DNA from: Oscillatoriales cyanobacterium
GTDB taxonomy: Bacteria; Cyanobacteriota; Cyanobacteriia; Cyanobacteriales; Microcoleaceae
Direction: 5' to 3'
Assembly (NCBI GenBank): GCA_004294385.1
Contig: REAP01000018.1
Span: 1 to 64,000, forward strand
DNA length: 64,000 nucleotides
Under the pieces are notes generated by a model. It was given only the letters and a program-made list of their open reading frames with translations. It was not told the origin of the DNA and ran no database searches. Below are positions 59,247 through 64,000 of the stretch, one piece after another (within the stretch, counting starts at the first letter, position 1; each line of letters begins with the position of its first letter). A program made the position numbers and the translations under genes.

Positions 59247-60512
59247 CTTTGGCAAACACTCCAATATTTTCTCACCACCTCTAGCCGTAACCTCCGTAAA
59301 CAAAGCCTCATAATGATTCAAAGCTTCCTCAAATCCATAATTCTCAACAGCATAACTTCTACCTTGCAAACCCAGCGCTTCCAACTTAGCCGGATTCAAA
59401 TACAAATCTTCAACCCCATCAGCTAGAGCTTGCGGATCTTCCGGTGTCACCACCACCCCGCCACCACTTTGTTGCACTGCTTTATGAGCAGTACCAGTCT
59501 CAGGAACCGAAGCCAAAATAGCCCTGCCACTCGCCAACAGCACTTGAATTTTTGAAGGCATATTAAAATTAGTGACCCGCCGCTTTTGTACCACCAAACT
59601 AACATCAGCAGCAGCTAACATTTCTGGCAATTTTTCTCGCGGTTCAAAGGGCAGTAACATCACATTAGTCGCTTTGTAAGTTTCGCAATCTCTTTGCAAA
59701 CGTGCCAGTGCTGTGGATTCTCCCACAATTACAAAAGCGATTTCTGGTATGTGTTTCAAACGAGCCGCTGCTTGGACAACTGTTTGCAAACCTTGAGTCA
59801 GAGCAATATTGCCTGCGTAGAGAATGACAAATTTGCCCTGGAGATTGTGAGTTTTGCGAAAAGAGTTATTTTCTTTAGGTAAGGGACGGATAAAATTGAC
59901 ATCAACCCAATTGGGAAGGCAAACTATTTTTTCCGGGGGTACTCCCTGAGAGTGCAATTTTTGGACAAAACCGCTGTCGATGACGCTGACTTGGCTAGCT
60001 GTGCTGTAGGCGAATTTTTCTAAGGCATCAGCAATCTGAACTAGGATTCCGTTTTTTTTCACCAAACCGACGCGCACGGCTGCTTCTGAGACTATATCCT
60101 GAACGTTGAGGACGATCGGGCAACCGCGAATCCAACCGTAGAGAGCCACTGGAACACAAATCGGCAATGGGGGCATGGTTGAGAAAATCACGTCTGGTCG
60201 ATCGCCCCTAAACGCTTGAACAGCACTAGAAAACACAAAACTACCATCTAACAGCAGTCGGTCTAGCAAGCTAGGATGAGGGCCATTCACCCGCACGTAG
60301 CTGCGCTGAATTGTCACACCTTTATGTTCTTCAGTGAGATAGAATTTGCCCCGATATTGTTCATAAATCCGGCGCTGGGGATAGTTCGGCATTCCTGTAA
60401 CGACTCGAACTTGATGGCCACGCTTGACTAAGCCCTGGGCTAATTCTGTCATCAAAGGAGCAATGCCGATCGGCTCTGGATAATAGTTATAGGAATAAAT
60501 CAGAATACGCAT
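59244..60512 (-). CDS. WcaI/WbuB-type glycosyltransferase (GT4)
   Basis: 422 residues. ILIYSYNYYPEPIGIAPLMTELAQGLVKRGHQVRVVTGMPNYPQ is the typical WcaI-family N-terminus; the C-terminal GT-B domain has VILYAGNIALTQGLQTVVQAA, VIVGESTALARLQ, LLPFEPREKLPEMLAAADVSLVVQK and NMPSKIQVLLASGRAILASVPETG. Likely adds a sugar to an undecaprenyl-linked polysaccharide. Together with the sugar transferase at 61993 it suggests a second exopolysaccharide locus. The stop codon lies inside a 43-bp tandem repeat. Confidence 0.9.
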   Translation of the reverse strand: MRILIYSYNYYPEPIGIAPLMTELAQGLVKRGHQVRVVTGMPNYPQRRIYEQYRGKFYLTEEHKGVTIQRSYVRVNGPHPSLLDRLLLDGSFVFSSAVQAFRGDRPDVIFSTMPPLPICVPVALYGWIRGCPIVLNVQDIVSEAAVRVGLVKKNGILVQIADALEKFAYSTASQVSVIDSGFVQKLHSQGVPPEKIVCLPNWVDVNFIRPLPKENNSFRKTHNLQGKFVILYAGNIALTQGLQTVVQAAARLKHIPEIAFVIVGESTALARLQRDCETYKATNVMLLPFEPREKLPEMLAAADVSLVVQKRRVTNFNMPSKIQVLLASGRAILASVPETGTAHKAVQQSGGGVVVTPEDPQALADGVEDLYLNPAKLEALGLQGRSYAVENYGFEEALNHYEALFTEVTARGGEKILECLPK

Positions 60513-60675
60513 AATATTTAGTTTGAAGCAAATTTTCCTGCCGCCGCTACCTTGAGCTACTACCCGGTTAATTCCCCTGGATTTGGTTGGGTTCCGGGTA
60601 ACACAGCCCTGGGCGCAGCCTGGAATTGTCTAGGCTCAACAGAATCCGCCCTCTGTGGCTTAGAGCCTCCCATCA

Positions 60676-61113
60676 TCAGGTAATGTTTTTTCGCATTACC
60701 AAGCAGTTGCGGCGATCGTCAGTACGGATATAACGAAGCTCCTCTGTCAGTTTGTGCATAAATAGCAATCCCCTTTCTCCTTCTTTTTCCAAAGGATCTC
60801 GCGGATCTTGGATAATAGAATGCAGTTTTGCTTCCAGGTCAAAAGGTTGACCCCTATCCCAAATCCTGATTTCTAAGTAATCGGGAAACACTGTTACTTC
60901 CAGGTCGATCGGTGTTGTGGACTGCAAGTTTTTGTGAGCATGGCGAACAGCATTTGTAAAGCCTTCATTCACAATCAGGCTACACTGCCACGACAAATCC
61001 TCTGGTAGCAATGGTAGAACAATATTCTCCAACCATTCCTCAACTTGTTTCAAAGCCTCCATGTCCGTTTCAACTTGAAGGTGCAACTCCGTCTTTGGTT
61101 GCTGATCTTTCAT
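60676..61113 (-). CDS. RsbW-like anti-sigma/HATPase protein
   Basis: 145 residues from ATG 61113, with GGGGAAG six bases upstream; longer readings are repeat-derived. HATPase_c fold of the anti-sigma kinase type: N-box VNEGFTNAVRHAH, G1 box IWDRGQPFD, and G2 GERGLLFMHKLTEEL. Such proteins phosphorylate STAS-domain partners or bind sigma factors. The sugar transferase at 61993 has a STAS domain, making it a candidate partner. Inference by domain logic and proximity. Confidence 0.85.
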   Translation of the reverse strand: MKDQQPKTELHLQVETDMEALKQVEEWLENIVLPLLPEDLSWQCSLIVNEGFTNAVRHAHKNLQSTTPIDLEVTVFPDYLEIRIWDRGQPFDLEAKLHSIIQDPRDPLEKEGERGLLFMHKLTEELRYIRTDDRRNCLVMRKNIT

Positions 61114-61367
61114 TTTTCTTCCCCTTGGTCGCCCCCCACCATACTTCGACCAAGGCCAGCAGAAGTGCGTACTTCGACTACGTGGCACCTGAGCAAAGTA
61201 GTCCCCGATCGTAGTCGAAGGATCAAAGGGCTTAGGATAAACCTAGTTGAAGGGCTTAGCACAAACTCAGTACAAATAGCTGTACTCAGTTTTGGCTCGA
61301 CGTGAGCGATCGGCATAGCGGTGGCGGGAGAATAAGGATTGTAAGGTCTTGGCAACATATTAGTTAA
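61114..61367. other. Gap with decayed CGTAGTCGAAGG repeats
   Basis: Degenerate copies of the CTTCGACTACG family in alternating orientation (61145-61250); no gene or clear promoter seen. Confidence 0.55.
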
Positions 61368-61680
61368 TTGACATACATCCTCGTCCTTTCATGAGCGAGG
61401 ATTCCTTGACGCTTCACAGCAACGATGCTCCCGAAGTAGTCTTACCGTCGCTCCACGTCCGTTTAGAGTCTCCCAATGCCCTATGGCGACTTTCGTGTTG
61501 TCTGAACAAGCTAAAAACTTGCTTTATGCCTCCAGGATGGACTTTTACCATTGCCCTTGTAGCTGTCTGCTATACAAATACTAGACAAGTCTAGACATTT
61601 GCTTCTTACTTCATTGGGAGCATGGGAGCGGCTATCCCTCGGTAAGCTTTCACGGTTTAGCCATCGTTGCGTGGTTTTTG
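61368..61680 (-). mobile_element. Possible IS200/IS605 right-end remnant
   Basis: Read on the minus strand, GTCAAGGAATCCTCG, a hairpin (CCTCG...CGAGG with loop CTCATGAAAGGA) and ATGTATGTCAA form the kind of 3' end found after TnpB genes of IS200/IS605 elements. Frames just upstream on the same strand (for example LGDSKRTWSDGKTTSGASLL) end in a stop before the hairpin and could be the end of a decayed tnpB, but carry several stops. Only a small remnant; a database comparison is needed. Confidence 0.35.
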
Positions 61681-61869
61681 CATAAGTTAAGTAGTGACTT
61701 GACGAAGAATATTTTTTCGCTCGGTTTGCTATTTTGCATGGTGTTTTGCTAACTGGATTTTAGCTTATGGATAAAACCATTGCTCCACTTCATTGTTGAT
61801 ATTTCGCCCTTAAGCAGTATTTTAACTGACAATCCAAGCTTTTTCGCGAATATACGCGAGTTTGAACAA

Positions 61870-61906
61870 AATAGTACACCGTAGATTTGTCTGTTAGTGT
61901 ACTATT
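61870..61906. promoter_or_regulatory. AATAGTACAC inverted repeat
   Basis: A perfect 10-bp inverted repeat, AATAGTACAC (61870-61879) and GTGTACTATT (61897-61906). It lies 87 bp after the sugar transferase stop in a gap with no gene. Could be a protein binding site, a hairpin, or the scar of a mobile element. Confidence 0.45.
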
Positions 61907-61992
61907 CTGTCTATTTATTCGATACCTAGGTACTAGCTCTTTTTTTTACCCCCGCCGTACCATTCAGGCCAGCGGTGGGTTATTGACAGATC

Positions 61993-62991
61993 CTATACGG
62001 CACCACTATTTTTGTTGAACAGAACAGCTATGGTTTTCACAATTAGTTTCAGGTCATACATCAGGCTCCAATTTTCTTGGTACTTTAAATCCAGGCTGAT
62101 GACATCTTCAAAGTTACGCACCTGAGAACGGCCATTGACTTGCCATTCTCCTGTCATACCTGGTTTGACATCAAAACGCTGCCACTGCGGTACCTCATAG
62201 CGGTCAACTTCGTCTGGAGTAGGCGGCCGAGTGCCGACTAGACTCATTTCGCCTTTGAGTACATTCCAAAATTGTGGCAATTCGTCCAGGCTGGTTTTTC
62301 GCAATATCCGCCCGACTTTGGTAATGCGGGGGTCATTGTCATTTTTGAAAAAAGCCCCGGATGCTTGGTTTTTGATTTGGGATTTGAGCGCTTCGGCGTT
62401 GGTACACATCGATCGAAACTTCCAAATCTGAAATCTTCTTCCCATCCACCCACAGCGAGTTTGAGCGAAAAATATCGGGCCCGGATCATTAATTGTGATC
62501 GCTGCGACTATGGGTATAAACAATATTCCTGTAATTATCAAACCTACTATTGCCCCAACAATGTCGATCAGCCGTTTCACGAGCGATCGCACAGAAGGGT
62601 GCGTGACTGGTAACAAACTATCTCCACGGTTGTTATCAGCGGGGGCTGTGCTGACAGGAGACGACTCGATCGTCAGCACTTGATCTAGGCTAGTGAGTTC
62701 AAATACTGCCATCACCTGCGGTTTGAGACTCCGCAGCACTAAATCGCTGTCGCGCTGTTTGGCAAATTTTAGATTGCTGACTAAGGCACCGATTCCGCTA
62801 CTGTCGATAAATGTCGTCTGACTGAAGTCTAGGACAATTTTAGTGGGAACGGTGCTTCCAGAGAAAAGTTGCTGGCAGGTTGTCTTGAAGTTTACGGCTT
62901 CAAGTACGCTTAAGCGCACGGGGATATGAACAGAGGGAATCTCGTCCAAATATGTCACCCTAAAATCTGCCTCTGGGGTTTGGCTGACCAT
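61993..62991 (-). CDS. STAS domain-bacterial sugar transferase fusion
   Basis: 332 residues. N-terminal STAS domain (about 10-110) with KIVLDFSQTTFIDSSGIGALVSNLKFAKQ, where Ser in DSSG is the usual phosphorylation site. Then a single membrane helix (LIDIVGAIVGLIITGILFIPIVAA) and the polyprenyl-phosphate sugar-1-P transferase domain: FFAQTRCGWMGRRFQIWKFRSM, RKTSLDELPQFWNVLKGEMSLVGTRPP, and FDVKPGMTGEWQVNGRS. Starts polysaccharide assembly on the lipid carrier. The fusion suggests direct regulation by a partner-switch kinase such as the RsbW-like protein at 60676. AGGA lies six bases before the ATG. Confidence 0.95.
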   Translation of the reverse strand: MVSQTPEADFRVTYLDEIPSVHIPVRLSVLEAVNFKTTCQQLFSGSTVPTKIVLDFSQTTFIDSSGIGALVSNLKFAKQRDSDLVLRSLKPQVMAVFELTSLDQVLTIESSPVSTAPADNNRGDSLLPVTHPSVRSLVKRLIDIVGAIVGLIITGILFIPIVAAITINDPGPIFFAQTRCGWMGRRFQIWKFRSMCTNAEALKSQIKNQASGAFFKNDNDPRITKVGRILRKTSLDELPQFWNVLKGEMSLVGTRPPTPDEVDRYEVPQWQRFDVKPGMTGEWQVNGRSQVRNFEDVISLDLKYQENWSLMYDLKLIVKTIAVLFNKNSGAV

Positions 62992-63149
62992 GAAGTCCTG
63001 GTTTCAAATTTCAATCTGATGTCTTTAGCCTATTGTGTCCTAGCCGCTCCCTTTTTACCAAATATTATTGTTAATAAAAGGCTAGATTTACACAAACTTT
63101 ATATTTTAAGTAGCAACCAGGAAAGCCAAGGAGTGATTCTGAGAAGCCC

Positions 63150-63179
63150 ACACCATACCCGTCAAGCGGGTTGGTGTGT
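63150..63179 (-). terminator. Hairpin after the DUF3318 gene
   Basis: CACACCATACCCG pairs, with one bulge, with GCGGGTTGGTGTG around a TCAA loop, eight bases beyond the stop codon. No T-run follows, so termination is only suggested. Confidence 0.45.
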
Positions 63180-63187
63180 AAATATTC

Positions 63188-63856
63188 TCACGAATTATAA
63201 ACGTTTTCTGACTGAGAGGTTTCGCGGCCGATTGGTTTGACTTTCGCCTTAGCTTTGGCTGCGTTGCGTTTCAGGGCTTGGAGACGGGCTTCGTATTTAG
63301 CGCGCTGCTGCTTTTTCGAGGTTTGCTCGATTAGGGTTTTCAAGGCACTACCCAGACTTTTATAGGCGTTTGGCAAAGTGTAGCCAAAGCGGGTGGCGAG
63401 GGCGAGGGCTTTTTCATCAGCATCGATCGCTTCTTTTAAGCTTTTCTCTCCGTTGTTTTTCCGATAAAGCCTCCAGCCGGAGACACCGCATAGGGATAGG
63501 GCTAGTACCAGTAGCAAACCATCTTGTACCCAAAGTTCGCCGACAGCGCCACCTAAACCGATCGCCAGGGCAGCCATTTCCCAACCATCTCTGGGGATGG
63601 TGTCGTTTTGGATGCGGGCGACTTCGTGCCAAAATAGCAGGTTTCGCTGATCCATTGCTAGTTGTTCCCAGCGGATCAGGTCTATCTGCACTTCTACCTG
63701 ATCTTTGCCGATTTCTTCGCTGCGGATCAAGGTGGGATTTACTTCTATGGTTTTTTCTACTGTTACCCAACTTTGGAGTTCTGGGGGCAGTATATTTTTC
63801 AGACGCCGGATCTCACTCATCTCGGCTCTTGCTGTGGAGGTTGCATAGGATGTCAT
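63188..63856 (-). CDS. DUF3318 protein
   Basis: 222 residues: EMSEIRRLKNILPPELQSWVTVEKTIEVNPTLIRSEEIGKDQVEVQIDLIRWEQLAMDQRNLLFWHEVARIQNDTIPRDGWEMAALAIGLGGAVGELWVQDGLLLVLALSLCGVSGWRLYR in parts. The 'WxxLxxDQRNLLFWHEVARIQ' block is the DUF3318 signature, with a following pair of membrane helices and a basic C-terminus (KAKAKVKPIGRET). A cyanobacteria-wide family; function unknown. AGGTCGGATCT before the ATG gives a fair ribosome site. Confidence 0.92.
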   Translation of the reverse strand: MTSYATSTARAEMSEIRRLKNILPPELQSWVTVEKTIEVNPTLIRSEEIGKDQVEVQIDLIRWEQLAMDQRNLLFWHEVARIQNDTIPRDGWEMAALAIGLGGAVGELWVQDGLLLVLALSLCGVSGWRLYRKNNGEKSLKEAIDADEKALALATRFGYTLPNAYKSLGSALKTLIEQTSKKQQRAKYEARLQALKRNAAKAKAKVKPIGRETSQSENVYNS

Positions 63857-63943
63857 AGATCCGACCTTAAAATTTTCAAAGGGTTAACATCTGTTTCAAG
63901 AAATCTGTCTATTTCTACCTAAATCTACTCATTCACCCAAAAT

Positions 63944-63972
63944 TTGAAAACTGTTGACAGTAGCTGTATAAT
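63944..63972 (+). promoter_or_regulatory. Consensus-like sigma-70 promoter reading out of the window
   Basis: TTGAAA (63944-63949), a 17-bp spacer and a perfect TATAAT (63967-63972) on the plus strand. Transcription would start near 63980 and run off the right edge, divergent from the DUF3318 gene. Confidence 0.6.
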
Positions 63973-64000
63973 TCAATTGCGCTTGATTCACGCGAGTTGC

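Noticed and set aside
60540..60660. Possible tRNA or structured RNA in the CCCGGTTAATT...GGGTTCCGGG stretch
   Set aside because: Inverted arms are short and no cloverleaf with a T-loop (GTTCRANYC) can be made. No tRNA was found in the window.
61391..61594. 67-aa plus-strand frame starting MSEDSLTLHS
   Set aside because: The start is within the hairpin of the IS605-like end and the sequence has no recognisable features.

Overview
This window is chromosomal DNA of a filamentous cyanobacterium, most likely of the non-heterocystous Microcoleus/Oscillatoria/Phormidium type. I infer this from the many HIP1 octamers (GCGATCGC), the large number of 7-bp-period short tandem repeats (STRRs) between genes, families largely restricted to cyanobacteria (DUF3318, Uma2, XisI, Npun_R2821-type glycosyltransferases, a PSII high-light radical SAM protein), and a DnaB interrupted by an intein. 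The genus is an inference; no rRNA or tRNA gene is visible.

Layout. 0-2 kb: the end of an ABC/OLD-like AAA ATPase overlapping a TOPRIM-like gene (a defence-type pair), then a Uma2 protein. 2-7 kb: FetB-like permease, DegT aminotransferase, ABC1/UbiB kinase and a small membrane protein. 7-21 kb: a glycan-building cluster, all on the minus strand: galE, fucosyltransferase-like GT11, GT1-like, GT14, DxD-type, GT4, a HepA/MsbA-like ABC exporter with a histidine-kinase-DHp-like tail, GT4, GT10, and three tandem Npun_R2821-type transferases. 21-29 kb: gloB, rplI, dnaB (495-residue intein in the P-loop), FKBP, a phasin-like protein, a zinc ribbon protein and a voltage-gated K+ channel. 29-32 kb: a cobalt/nickel ECF transporter (cbiM-cbiQ-cbiO order). 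32-46 kb: radical SAM protein, Uma2 pair, protease-WD40 protein, pirin/HxlR divergent pair, DUF4112, threonine aldolase, methyltransferase-HIT fusion, DUF433/DUF5615 toxin-antitoxin pair, ilvA and a NAGPA-like protein.

46-53 kb is the accessory part: DUF29, a DUF697-like protein opposite a vMAP-type HTH protein with direct repeats in its promoter, a ParD/ParE pair, a three-gene operon (antitoxin-like, possible ART-like toxin, S1 domain) with a duplicated S1 fragment, a tandem class III cyclase protein, and what looks like a decayed uracil-catabolism cluster (URC4, URC1 and codA remnants). 52-57 kb: queC, Uma2, rph, adk, a CobO-like protein with a ruined P-loop, and an EamA transporter. 57-64 kb: orphan m5C methyltransferase, xisI with a truncated xisH, and a second polysaccharide module: a WcaI-type transferase, an RsbW-like kinase and a STAS-sugar transferase fusion, which together suggest partner-switch control of polysaccharide synthesis.

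Intergenic space is filled by dispersed repeats of several families that nest inside each other. Two copies of a small element with terminal inverted repeats sit at the same point of the same host repeat, each flanked by a 9-bp direct repeat; this is the most distinctive mobile-DNA signal here. Several genes borrow their stop codon or last residues from repeats.
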